From DASXMX01 sp036794395 (lineage in GTDB: Bacteria; Planctomycetota; Phycisphaerae; Tepidisphaerales; Tepidisphaeraceae), in contig DAIRGS010000106.1 in assembly GCA_036794395.1 (NCBI GenBank), forward strand, positions 1 through 21,862: a stretch of DNA of 21,862 nt, read 5' to 3'. The notes below the pieces were generated by a model that searched no databases, was not told where the DNA came from, and saw nothing but the letters and a program-made list of their open reading frames with translations. Positions 8,301 through 15,264 of the stretch are shown one piece after another. Position 1 is the first letter of the stretch; each line of letters begins with the position of its first letter. The position numbers were made by a program, and so were the translations under genes.

Positions 8301-8385
8301 GGGTCGGCAGTGGGCTTTGAGCAGTCGGCAGGAAAGTATTCGCTCTCCTGCCCACCGCCCGACTGCCCACTGCTCACTCGGCTCT
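8301..8385. repeat. inverted-arm heptad repeat element 1 (infB/ylxP gap)
   Basis: The gap consists almost entirely of degenerate 7-base units. Four on the left (8305-8332: CGGCAGT, GGGCTTT, GAGCAGT, CGGCAGG) face five complementary ones on the right (8347-8382: CCTGCCC, ACCGCCC, ACTGCCC, ACTGCTC, ACTCGGC, with one extra G). The central arms pair at nine of ten positions (8327-8336 with 8343-8352) around a TATTCG loop. No T-run follows, so it is not a standard terminator. It runs from the infB stop to the ylxP start and leaves no Shine-Dalgarno. Confidence 0.75.
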
Positions 8386-8667
8386 ATGAAGATCGGCGTA
8401 CTGCAACTGGAAATCAGCATTCCTGACGCCATGTCTCTTAAGGATAAGCGGCAGGTGGTTAAGAGTCTTAAAGATCGGATTGCCCACGGGCACAATGTTT
8501 CTATCGCGGAGGTGGGCGCGTTGGACGAGCACCGCCGCTCGATCATCGGAATTGCGATGGTTTCCAATGACGGCAAGTACATCGAAAGCCAGTTGAGCAA
8601 ACTCGTTGATTTTGTGCGGTTGAATCCGCAGGCGAGTTTAATGGATTACCAGATCGAGTTGCTCTAG
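8386..8667 (+). CDS. ylxP: DUF503 family protein (YlxP-like)
   Basis: This 93-residue protein matches the small DUF503/YlxP family, encoded between infB and rbfA in Bacillus subtilis and many other bacteria. The family hallmarks are visible: a beta strand MKIGVLQLEI, the SLKDKRQVVKSLKDRI stretch (18-32), the strand NVSIAEVGALDEHRR and the late segment MVSNDGKYIESQLSKLVDF. Its role is not firmly established; proposals tie it to ribosome assembly through its neighbours. The ATG at 8386 is fixed by the domain start. The upstream gap is filled by a repeat element and no Shine-Dalgarno is seen. Confidence 0.9.
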   Translation: MKIGVLQLEISIPDAMSLKDKRQVVKSLKDRIAHGHNVSIAEVGALDEHRRSIIGIAMVSNDGKYIESQLSKLVDFVRLNPQASLMDYQIELL

Positions 8668-8728
8668 CCGTCTTTGTCGCCGCGCGAAAGTAATTTTTTA
8701 CCCAGTACGCATTACGTTTCAGGTCCCC

Positions 8729-9220
8729 ATGTCCCGCAGAACCGAACGTTTATCGAGCTTCATCCAGCAGGAGCTGGCGTTGATCATCATGCGCGAGCTG
8801 AGCGACCCGCGATTGACCGGTTTGCCGACCATTACGCGCGTGTCGGTATCCGAAGATTTGTCCATGGCTGACATTTATGTCACCAGCATGGGCACGCCAG
8901 GCCAGCAGGCCGCGGCGCTCAATGCGCTGAAGCACTCGGCCGGGATGATGCGGACGAAGCTGACCAAGATGCTGAGCATCCGGCAGGTGCCTTTTCTTCG
9001 GTTCCATCCTGATGAGCAACTGAAAAAGGAAATGGCCGTGCTGGAGCTGATCGACAAGGCCAAGCGAGAATCTGAGGAACGGGAGCAGAGGCGGCTTGCG
9101 GCCGGCGGCGGATCCGATACATCCAGCCCCGGTGCCGCCGACACTGAACCTACAGCTGCAGAACATGCCGTTGCCGATCAATCACTGCCGGGGGAATCGC
9201 CTGGGGCCGAGCAGTTGTGA
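8729..9220 (+). CDS. rbfA: 30S ribosome-binding factor RbfA
   Basis: RbfA is a KH-fold protein that binds the immature 30S subunit and acts in 16S rRNA 5'-end maturation and cold adaptation. The 163-residue product starts with the typical SRRTERLSSFIQQEL helix. The DPRLTGLPTITRVSVSEDLS stretch (26-45) and YVTSMG strand follow, as does the late KH helix-strand VPFLRFHPDEQ. Residues from about 115 form a charged then Ala/Ser/Glu-rich, probably disordered tail, making the protein longer than the usual 115-135 residues. It lies 61 bases after ylxP with only a weak AGGT upstream of the start. No truB gene follows, although that is a common neighbour. Confidence 0.94.
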   Translation: MSRRTERLSSFIQQELALIIMRELSDPRLTGLPTITRVSVSEDLSMADIYVTSMGTPGQQAAALNALKHSAGMMRTKLTKMLSIRQVPFLRFHPDEQLKKEMAVLELIDKAKRESEEREQRRLAAGGGSDTSSPGAADTEPTAAEHAVADQSLPGESPGAEQL

Positions 9221-9277
9221 CTTTTCCATTGTGCGGGTACAACCCTCGGCCCCGCAAGAAAACGGATCGATCCACGT

Positions 9278-9898
9278 ATGAAGAACGCCACGAAGTATGC
9301 TGACGAGCTCCGGTCGATTTACAAACGACTGGTCAAACAACACCCGCCGGCCTCGCCTCCGGCGCCGCAGGACGCGCTCCAGACACTGGTTCGCGGCGCC
9401 ATGTTGTACGAGGTGTCCGATACCCGGGCCGAGGAGGCGATGAAGCTGATCGAACGCGAGTTCGTCGGCCTTAATGAGCTGCGCGTCGCAACCGATCTGG
9501 AAATTCAGGAACTGCTTGGCCAGCGTTACCCGCTGATTGAAAAGCGCGTCGCGATGATCACCCAGTCGCTGAACAACATTTTCGAGCGCGAGCACACGTT
9601 GAGCCTCGACCGGCTCAAGACGGTCAGCCGTCGCGATGCCCGGCAGTTTCTCCGCGAGCTTCCCGAGATTCATCCTTTTGTCGAGGCGTATGTCATGCTC
9701 TTCGCATTTGAAGGGCACGCGTTTCCGATGGATGAAGAGTTCCTGGCTTATCTCAAGAGCCACGACGCCGTTGAGAACGGGGCCAGCATTGAGGATGCCC
9801 AGAAGTTCGTCGAGCATCACCTCAAGGCCGAGGAATGCCGCGACCTTTATTTTTCCCTCCGGAAAGCCGTCTCCGATCCTGGAAAGAAGAAGAAATAA
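9278..9898 (+). CDS. divergent HhH-GPD (endonuclease III-like) protein, probably not a standard glycosylase
   Basis: The 206-residue product aligns by eye with the endonuclease III fold: a first helix YADELRSIYKRLVKQHPP, the segment DALQTLVRGAMLYEVSDTRAEEA where DNA glycosylases have the LxxxxLSxQT...A pattern, and a core LPEIHPFVEAYVMLFAFEGHAFPMDEEF (about 129-156) matching LPGVGxKTAxxVLxFAF...xVDTHV. The helix-hairpin-helix glycines and the catalytic lysine position are lost (EIHPFVEA), while the aspartate after FP is kept (D153). There is no C-terminal 4Fe-4S cysteine cluster; the tail is PGKKKK. It could be a DNA-binding or structural paralogue. It lies 57 bases after rbfA. Confidence 0.7.
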   Translation: MKNATKYADELRSIYKRLVKQHPPASPPAPQDALQTLVRGAMLYEVSDTRAEEAMKLIEREFVGLNELRVATDLEIQELLGQRYPLIEKRVAMITQSLNNIFEREHTLSLDRLKTVSRRDARQFLRELPEIHPFVEAYVMLFAFEGHAFPMDEEFLAYLKSHDAVENGASIEDAQKFVEHHLKAEECRDLYFSLRKAVSDPGKKKK

Positions 9899-9993
9899 GA
9901 GGAATTGCTGGTTGCTGACTGCTGATTGCCGATTGAAGGCCCGATACCACTTTCATTCAGCACTCGGAACTCTGCACTCAGCACTCAGCGTTC
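9899..9993. repeat. inverted-arm heptad repeat element 2 (HhH-GPD-like/hisG gap)
   Basis: Four tandem heptads on the left (9907-9934: GCTGGTT, GCTGACT, GCTGATT, GCCGATT) oppose five complementary ones on the right (9955-9989: ATTCAGC, ACTCGGA, ACTCTGC, ACTCAGC, ACTCAGC) across a centre of about 20 bases. The element fills the gap from the upstream stop to four bases before the hisG ATG. A purine-rich GAGGAA at 9899-9904 sits outside the left arm, about 90 bases from the ATG, so a folded element would bring it near the start. No T-run is present. Confidence 0.75.
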
Positions 9994-10887
9994 ATGACTG
10001 ACCGTCTTCCCGAATCAACGCTTCGACTTGGCTTGCCCAGCGGAAGCCTTCAGAACTCGACAATTGATCTGTTTGGCCGTGCGGGATACCGCGTGAGCGT
10101 GCAGGAGCGCAGCGTGTTTCCGCGGGTGGATGATCCGACGATCTCGGCGGTGTTGTTCCGGGCGCAGGAGATCAGCCGGTATGTCGCCGACAACATCGTC
10201 GACTGCGGATTGACCGGCTACGACTGGATCGTCGAGAACGGCAACGAGGGGGATGTCATTGAAATCTGCGAGCTGACCTATTCCCGCGCCACCGCGCAGC
10301 CGGCCAAATGGGTGCTTGCGGTGCCGGATGAAAGCACGGTTCAAACAGCCGCCGACCTGGACGGCGGGATCATTGCCACGGAACTGGTGAACGTGACGCG
10401 GAAGTATTTCGCGGCAAAGGGCATCAACGTAACCGTCGAGTTTTCCTGGGGCACCACCGAAATCAAAGCCCGCCTGCTTGACGCGATCGTCGATCTCACC
10501 GAGACCGGGTCATCGATCCGTGCCAACAACCTTCGTGTGCTGGATACGCTGCTTCAGAGCACGCCGCGATTGATTGCCAATAAACGCGCCTGGGAGGTGC
10601 CCTGGAAGCGCGAAAAGATGGAAAACATCGCGATGCTCCTTCGCGGGGCGATTGAGGCCCGCGCCAAGGTGGGTTTGAAGATGAACGTTCCGGAAGATCG
10701 ACTTTCGGATGTCGTGAGTTTTCTTCCGGCTGAGAAAAGTCCGACCGTCAGCCGCCTTGCCGATACCAAGTGGGTGGCCGTGGAAGTGATCCTGGAAGAG
10801 CAGCAGGAACGCGAGCTCATCCCCCGGCTCAAGCGGGCTGGGGCTACCGGCATCATCACCTATCCACTGAACAAGGTGATTCCGTAA
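9994..10887 (+). CDS. hisG: ATP phosphoribosyltransferase, long form
   Basis: HisG condenses ATP with PRPP in the first step of histidine biosynthesis. The 297-residue product is the long form: a catalytic bilobal part starting LRLGLPSGSLQ (10-20), the PRPP-binding loop DAIVDLTETGSSIRANN (163-179), and a regulatory C-terminal domain (about 220-297) of the type that binds histidine. It therefore should be a hexamer not needing HisZ. No other his genes are beside it. The ATG directly follows repeat element 2 and lacks a Shine-Dalgarno. Feedback inhibition by histidine is expected from the family, not shown by the sequence. Confidence 0.95.
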   Translation: MTDRLPESTLRLGLPSGSLQNSTIDLFGRAGYRVSVQERSVFPRVDDPTISAVLFRAQEISRYVADNIVDCGLTGYDWIVENGNEGDVIEICELTYSRATAQPAKWVLAVPDESTVQTAADLDGGIIATELVNVTRKYFAAKGINVTVEFSWGTTEIKARLLDAIVDLTETGSSIRANNLRVLDTLLQSTPRLIANKRAWEVPWKREKMENIAMLLRGAIEARAKVGLKMNVPEDRLSDVVSFLPAEKSPTVSRLADTKWVAVEVILEEQQERELIPRLKRAGATGIITYPLNKVIP

Positions 10888-10913
10888 ACCTGCGATAAAT
10901 CCTGCCGATCCGT

Positions 10914-10919
10914 TATAAT
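10914..10919 (+). promoter_or_regulatory. candidate -10 box upstream of the TPR lipoprotein gene
   Basis: A perfect TATAAT lies at 10914-10919, 31 bases before the ATG at 10951, in the short gap after hisG. The -35 region (TGCGAT at 10891-10896, 17-base spacing) is a poor match. It may start a separate transcript for the lipoprotein, yebC and ruvA. Confidence 0.45.
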
Positions 10920-10950
10920 CGCCCGCGAAACCTACTGCGCGGAAATCTGC

Positions 10951-13623
10951 ATGATGAATCGTCCTGGGTTCCTTTCGCTGTTGATCGTGCTAACCGGCTG
11001 TGCCCAGCACATGGCTCCGGTTTCACCGACGTCGAAGCCGGTTTTGGCGACAACGACCGATGCGCTCCCGGCCACAACGATCGCGTCCAGTGGTATCGAA
11101 GCCCTCTCGCTCAATGAGATCCTTCCGGTACCCGTGCTCGGCCCAACTACGACCCTGACCACCAGGCAAGAGGGTCCGGCCCCGGTCGAAGCGGTGCGGT
11201 TATTTGCCCAGGCGCGCATCGCGATGCTTGATGGCAATCGCGCCGCCGCGATCGATTTTCTGCAAAAAGCCACCGCGCTCGATCCCGAGAGTTATCAGCT
11301 TCACAGTCTGCTGGGTGAACTGTACGGCGAGGCCAACGATACCCGGGCTCAGCACGAGTGGGAGAAATCGGCGTCGATCGAGCCCGATCACCTCGAATTG
11401 CAAATCATGCTGGGGCGGCAGGCGCTCTCGCACGCGCAATTTCCCGAGGCGATCAGAAGGCTGCGCCTTGCGCAGCTCACCTCCGATTATCGCCAGGACG
11501 ACCCGGCTGCCGCCGAGGGGGATTTCCTGCTTGCCCGGGGGTTGCAGGAATCGGGGTACGATCGTGCGGCCCTGGAGTCTTACGAGCGACTCTTAAGCCG
11601 GCTTCAAAATCAGCAGATGGCGCTGCGTCGCAATCCCCAGGCGGCGGCGCTGTTGGCGAATCCGGGCATTCTAGCCCTGCACATCGCGTCACTCTACGAA
11701 AAGCATCACGACTACACGCGCTCTTTATCGGTGCTTCGTACGGCGGCGGCGAAAAGTCCAAATGAGTTTGAATTGCAGGCCCAGATCGTACGCGACACGG
11801 CCGCGGCGGGTCTCAAGCCCAAGGCGATTGAGGCCGCCGTCAACGTCGTTCAGCAATTTGATGCCAGCCGGGCTGCGATGGCATTGTTGCGCGAGCAGAC
11901 CGGTAGCGACGCCGCGACATCTGATCGATTGGCGGCTTTGCACAAGCAGACTCCCGGGCAGCGATCGGTTGTCTATGCGTTGTTCGATAGCCTGCATGCG
12001 CAGAACCGGACCGCCGAGGCGGATTCGTTGATGGGTGCGGCCCTGGTGAAGTGGCCGGATGATATTCGGCTGATTCGCCGGCAGTTCGAGGCGCTGCATC
12101 GTCGCGGAGCTTTACCCGATGCAGCAAAGTTAATTATCGAAGCTGTCGCGCGACGGCCGGACAGTCACCTCGAATTGAGCCCGCTTTGGGATCGCCTCAT
12201 TCGGCCATCGGCGCACGGACGGCTTCGGGATGCGGATCTGAAATCCATTGAGGTATCCAGCAGCGCTTTGGGCGCGAAGTTGTTTTTACAGGCTGCGGGG
12301 GCGCAGGTTTATCGGGGCGATGTCGCCACTCGGGAGATACTAAAAAGTGCGGTGAAAGTCCGGCCGGTCTTTGCCCCGGCCTGGCGGGCGATGGTGACGG
12401 CGATCCAAGTCAGCCGGGTAATGCCTGAGCCGGAAAAAAAGGCTGGGTTGGCGGGGTTGTCGCAGGCGGCGGTTGCGGCATCGCAGCCGGCGCTGGCGGA
12501 AGAGCTTCGTGCCCAGGCGCTTCTGGATGCGTTTCATCCGGAACAGGCGGCCGAGGCGTATGCGAGCGCCGTTCGCGCCGGTGGCCGAGCGCCGGAACTC
12601 ATGCTTCACTTGGCCCAGGCGCTTCATTCCATGAAAGATGAGGCAGCAGCGGTCGCGCTTCTTCGGCGGCTGCTTGAGGACCGACCACTGTGTCAACAGG
12701 GTTACCAACTGCTGTATGAAATTGAGCGATCGCAGGAGCACGCGGTGCAGGCCGGCCGGGTGGTTGCGATGTGGCTGGCGGCGGATCCGGATAGCGTTTC
12801 GGTTCGCCACTATGAGGCGATGGAAGCCGACGCGCAACATCATTATTCTGATGAACGACGAATCCTATTGGACCTGGTTGCGAACCACGATTCTGAGCCC
12901 GAAGCGCTGGCCGCGGCTCAATTTTATTTTGAGTTAAGCGATCATGGGGAGGAGTTGGCCGGCATCTTTGAGAAGGGCCTTGCTGCCGAGCCTTGGAATT
13001 TCGAATTAGGTCAGGCGCTGATCGAAAACTATCAGCATCGCAAGAAAAGCGAAGATGCGATGCGTGTCGCAAAAAAAATTGAGCAGGGCATCGCTAACGA
13101 TGTCGACCTTCTCTATTCGCTGTCGGGCGTGTTTGGACAGTTAGGTGATGACTCCGATAGCGAGCGCGTGCTGAATCAGGTTCTAAAGCTCGATCCATCC
13201 AATCCCGGTGCAAATAATGATCTGGGGTATTTGTGGTCGGAACACGGCCATGATCCGCAGGAAGCCGAGCAGTTGATTCGAAAAGCCGTCGCGGCCGAGC
13301 CGAACAATCGGTCGTTTCTCGACAGCCTCGGATGGGTTCTGTACAAACAAGCCAAGTTCGATCAGGCGCTGAACGAGCTGACACAAGCGGCTGAGCCGGT
13401 TGAATTGGCGGACCCCATCGTTCTGGATCACCTGGGCGATACCCAGTACCGCCTGGGTAATCGCGAGAAGGCGCGCAGCATCTGGCAACAGGCGGCAAAA
13501 CGTCTTGCGGATAATCACGAGGACGGAAACGGTTTGGCGGGTGCTTTAGCACGTAAGCAAAAGGAGTTGAGTGCCGGCGGCAAAGTCGAGGTCGCACCCG
13601 TCCTTGCCGGCGGCGGCCGGTAG
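10951..13623 (+). CDS. large tetratricopeptide-repeat lipoprotein
   Basis: The 890-residue product begins with a lipoprotein signal: hydrophobic FLSLLIVLTGC with lipobox LTGC and acylated C17. It is therefore probably anchored in a membrane and exposed to the periplasm. After a Thr/Pro-rich linker (to about 75), helical TPR units run through the protein. They are clearest at the N-terminus (about 78-155, with AAIDFLQKATALDPES) and at the C-terminus (about 735-860, with ERVLNQVLKLDPSNPGAN and QALNELTQAA). The solenoid suggests a scaffold for envelope complexes; no partner can be named. ATGs at 10951 and 10954 are both possible starts. It sits between hisG and yebC with no obvious pathway link. 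Confidence 0.85.
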   Translation: MMNRPGFLSLLIVLTGCAQHMAPVSPTSKPVLATTTDALPATTIASSGIEALSLNEILPVPVLGPTTTLTTRQEGPAPVEAVRLFAQARIAMLDGNRAAAIDFLQKATALDPESYQLHSLLGELYGEANDTRAQHEWEKSASIEPDHLELQIMLGRQALSHAQFPEAIRRLRLAQLTSDYRQDDPAAAEGDFLLARGLQESGYDRAALESYERLLSRLQNQQMALRRNPQAAALLANPGILALHIASLYEKHHDYTRSLSVLRTAAAKSPNEFELQAQIVRDTAAAGLKPKAIEAAVNVVQQFDASRAAMALLREQTGSDAATSDRLAALHKQTPGQRSVVYALFDSLHAQNRTAEADSLMGAALVKWPDDIRLIRRQFEALHRRGALPDAAKLIIEAVARRPDSHLELSPLWDRLIRPSAHGRLRDADLKSIEVSSSALGAKLFLQAAGAQVYRGDVATREILKSAVKVRPVFAPAWRAMVTAIQVSRVMPEPEKKAGLAGLSQAAVAASQPALAEELRAQALLDAFHPEQAAEAYASAVRAGGRAPELMLHLAQALHSMKDEAAAVALLRRLLEDRPLCQQGYQLLYEIERSQEHAVQAGRVVAMWLAADPDSVSVRHYEAMEADAQHHYSDERRILLDLVANHDSEPEALAAAQFYFELSDHGEELAGIFEKGLAAEPWNFELGQALIENYQHRKKSEDAMRVAKKIEQGIANDVDLLYSLSGVFGQLGDDSDSERVLNQVLKLDPSNPGANNDLGYLWSEHGHDPQEAEQLIRKAVAAEPNNRSFLDSLGWVLYKQAKFDQALNELTQAAEPVELADPIVLDHLGDTQYRLGNREKARSIWQQAAKRLADNHEDGNGLAGALARKQKELSAGGKVEVAPVLAGGGR

Positions 13624-13677
13624 GGTTCAGAGGAGGTTGCGCAGCGCCCGCTTCGCACTCAATGCAGTGGAGTTATC

Positions 13678-14412
13678 ATGGCAGGTCATAGTCACTGGTC
13701 CAAAATCAAACGCGCCAAAGGCGCCACCGACGCCAAGCGCGGAAAAGTGTGGAGCAAAATCGCTCGCAAGATCATCATCGCCGCCAAGGGAGGCGGCGAC
13801 CCGCGCGATAACCTTTCGCTTCGTTACACCATCGAAGAAGCCAAAGCCGTCAACATGCCGCGCGATACCATCGAAAAAGCCATCCTCAAAGGCACCGGGG
13901 AACTCGGTGGCGAAAACTACGAACCGATGACCTACGAAGGCTACGGCCCGGCGGGCGTGGCCCTTTTCATTGAGGCCCTCACGAACAATCGCGCCCGCAC
14001 CGCCCCCGATCTTCGGGCCATCTTCGAGCGTAACGGCGGCAACCTGGCCAATAGCGGCGCCGTCGCATTCCAATTTACCAAACAGGGCATCATCACCATC
14101 AAGACCGATGCGGTTCAGGAGGACCGCCTGCTGGAAATCGCCCTTGATGCCGGTGCCGAGGATGTGAAAAACGAGGGGGAAGTCTTCGAGATCATCACCA
14201 CTCCGACGGCATATCTCAGGGTGAAAGAAGCCATCGTCGCCGCCAACGTCCTGATTGAAGCATCTGAAATCACCAATCTTCCGATCAGCTCCGTCGCGAT
14301 CGACGCCGAGGCGGCGCAGAAAGTCCTTAAGCTCATCGAAGCCCTCGAAGACAACGACGACGTCCAATCCGTCTCCCACAACGCCGAGATGCCGGAATCG
14401 ATTGGAGTATGA
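13678..14412 (+). CDS. yebC: YebC/PmpR/TACO1 family protein
   Basis: The 244-residue product has the unmistakable family start AGHSHWSKIKRAKGATDAKR and the conserved segments GGGDPRDNLSLR, NMPRDTIEKAI, YEGYGPAGVALF and GAVAFQFTKQG. Family members were first described as transcription regulators; more recent work links them, like mitochondrial TACO1, to relief of ribosome stalling at polyproline stretches. A GTGGAG at 13667-13672 supports the ATG. In many bacteria yebC precedes ruvC-ruvA-ruvB; here ruvA and ruvB follow but ruvC does not, and repeat element 3 fills the gap. Confidence 0.95.
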   Translation: MAGHSHWSKIKRAKGATDAKRGKVWSKIARKIIIAAKGGGDPRDNLSLRYTIEEAKAVNMPRDTIEKAILKGTGELGGENYEPMTYEGYGPAGVALFIEALTNNRARTAPDLRAIFERNGGNLANSGAVAFQFTKQGIITIKTDAVQEDRLLEIALDAGAEDVKNEGEVFEIITTPTAYLRVKEAIVAANVLIEASEITNLPISSVAIDAEAAQKVLKLIEALEDNDDVQSVSHNAEMPESIGV

Positions 14413-14533
14413 AGATGGATAGGCACGAAGGCACGAAGGTACGGAGGCACGAAGGGGAACGCTTTGCGCACCTTCTCCTTGTCTCCTTGTCTCCTTGTCT
14501 CCCTGTCTTCCTCTTCGTGCCCCGGGTCTTTCA
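14413..14533. repeat. inverted-arm octad repeat element 3 (yebC/ruvA gap)
   Basis: The left arm holds tandem 8-base units (14421-14452: AGGCACGA twice, AGGTACGG, AGGCACGA, then a diverged AGGGGAAC). The right arm holds opposite-sense pyrimidine units (14479-14510: TTGTCTCC three times, CTGTCTTC) flanked by CTTCTCC and CTTCGTGCC. The outer ends pair perfectly: GGCACGAAG (14422-14430) with CTTCGTGCC (14513-14521). The element spans the gap from the yebC stop to the ruvA start. The unit length and sequence differ from elements 1 and 2, but the architecture is the same. Confidence 0.75.
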
Positions 14534-15169
14534 ATGATCTCCGCAATCACCGGCGACCTAAAGCGAGTTGAAGACGACCGCGCCCATCTTCAGGTTGGGC
14601 CGGTGCTGGTTGAGCTGATGATTCCGGCGGCCGATGTCGAGTCGCTTCGGGGCATGCTTAATGATGAGATGACCTTCCATACGGTGTTTTACCTCGAAGG
14701 CGATTCTTCGGGCGGCAATATTGAACCTCGCCTGGTCGGCTTCCTCCGGCCTGATGACCGATCCTTTTTCAACCTTTTCATCACCGTCAAAGGCATCGGC
14801 CCTAAAAAGGCGCTCCGTGCCCTGGTGCTTCCGACAGGCGATATTGCTCAAGCCATCGAATCCAGGGACACGAAGTTTCTCTGCCAGCTTCCTCAAATCG
14901 GCAAGCGGATGGCGGAGCTGATCGTGGCCGAGCTATCGGGAAAAGCCGGCGCCTTCGCCATTCCCTCCGCCAATGTCAGCAAAGGCTTCACCGCCGCCAG
15001 CAAACGCACCCCCGCTGAAGAGGATGCCATCGCAACGCTCGTCGCACTGGGCGAGCGCCGTTACGATGCCGAGCATCTTCTCGACCGCGCCAAGCATGCC
15101 GATCCAGCACTTCGCACGGCCACCGAATTGGTAAACGAAATGCTCCGCATGCGCACCGCTCGCGCATAA
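14534..15169 (+). CDS. ruvA: Holliday junction branch migration protein RuvA
   Basis: RuvA binds Holliday junctions as a tetramer and loads the RuvB motor. The 211-residue product has an N-terminal OB-like domain beginning MISAITGDL and two helix-hairpin-helix motifs, VKGIGPKKALRAL (about 93-105) and LPQIGKRMAELI (about 121-132). The RuvB-binding C-terminal three-helix domain (EEDAIATLVALGERRYDA) follows a linker. The OB domain is more divergent than usual. The ATG at 14534 was preferred to an upstream in-frame ATG at 14495, which lies inside the repeat arm. No Shine-Dalgarno is seen. ruvB follows after 95 bases. Confidence 0.93.
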   Translation: MISAITGDLKRVEDDRAHLQVGPVLVELMIPAADVESLRGMLNDEMTFHTVFYLEGDSSGGNIEPRLVGFLRPDDRSFFNLFITVKGIGPKKALRALVLPTGDIAQAIESRDTKFLCQLPQIGKRMAELIVAELSGKAGAFAIPSANVSKGFTAASKRTPAEEDAIATLVALGERRYDAEHLLDRAKHADPALRTATELVNEMLRMRTARA

Positions 15170-15264
15170 ATACCTTTATTCGCCGGTGGATTTCCGTGCG
15201 GTCTTCATTCTACAATAGTTAGCAAAATGTTCGGTATCGTCCCGATTTTCATTTAATCGTTTGT
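15170..15264 (+). promoter_or_regulatory. ruvA-ruvB spacer with -10-like boxes
   Basis: The AT-richer gap contains TACAAT (15211-15216) and TTTAAT (15252-15257), both five of six matches to the -10 consensus, without convincing -35 boxes. The second lies only seven bases before the ruvB ATG at 15265, so a transcript from it would be leaderless or nearly so. No Shine-Dalgarno precedes ruvB. Confidence 0.3.

Noticed and set aside
8301..8385. Element 1 considered as an intrinsic terminator
   Set aside because: No T-run follows on either strand, and the genes on both sides are usually cotranscribed.
6186..8600. An 804-residue open frame on the minus strand opposite infB
   Set aside because: It is antisense to a certain gene, has no family resemblance, and long antisense frames are expected in GC-rich coding sequence.
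14413..14533. Repeat element 3 considered as a CRISPR array
   Set aside because: Units are 8 bases without unique spacers, and the two arms are in opposite orientation.
13627..14550. A 307-residue minus-strand open frame opposite yebC
   Set aside because: Antisense to yebC; its start falls in repeat element 3 and it has no recognisable domain.
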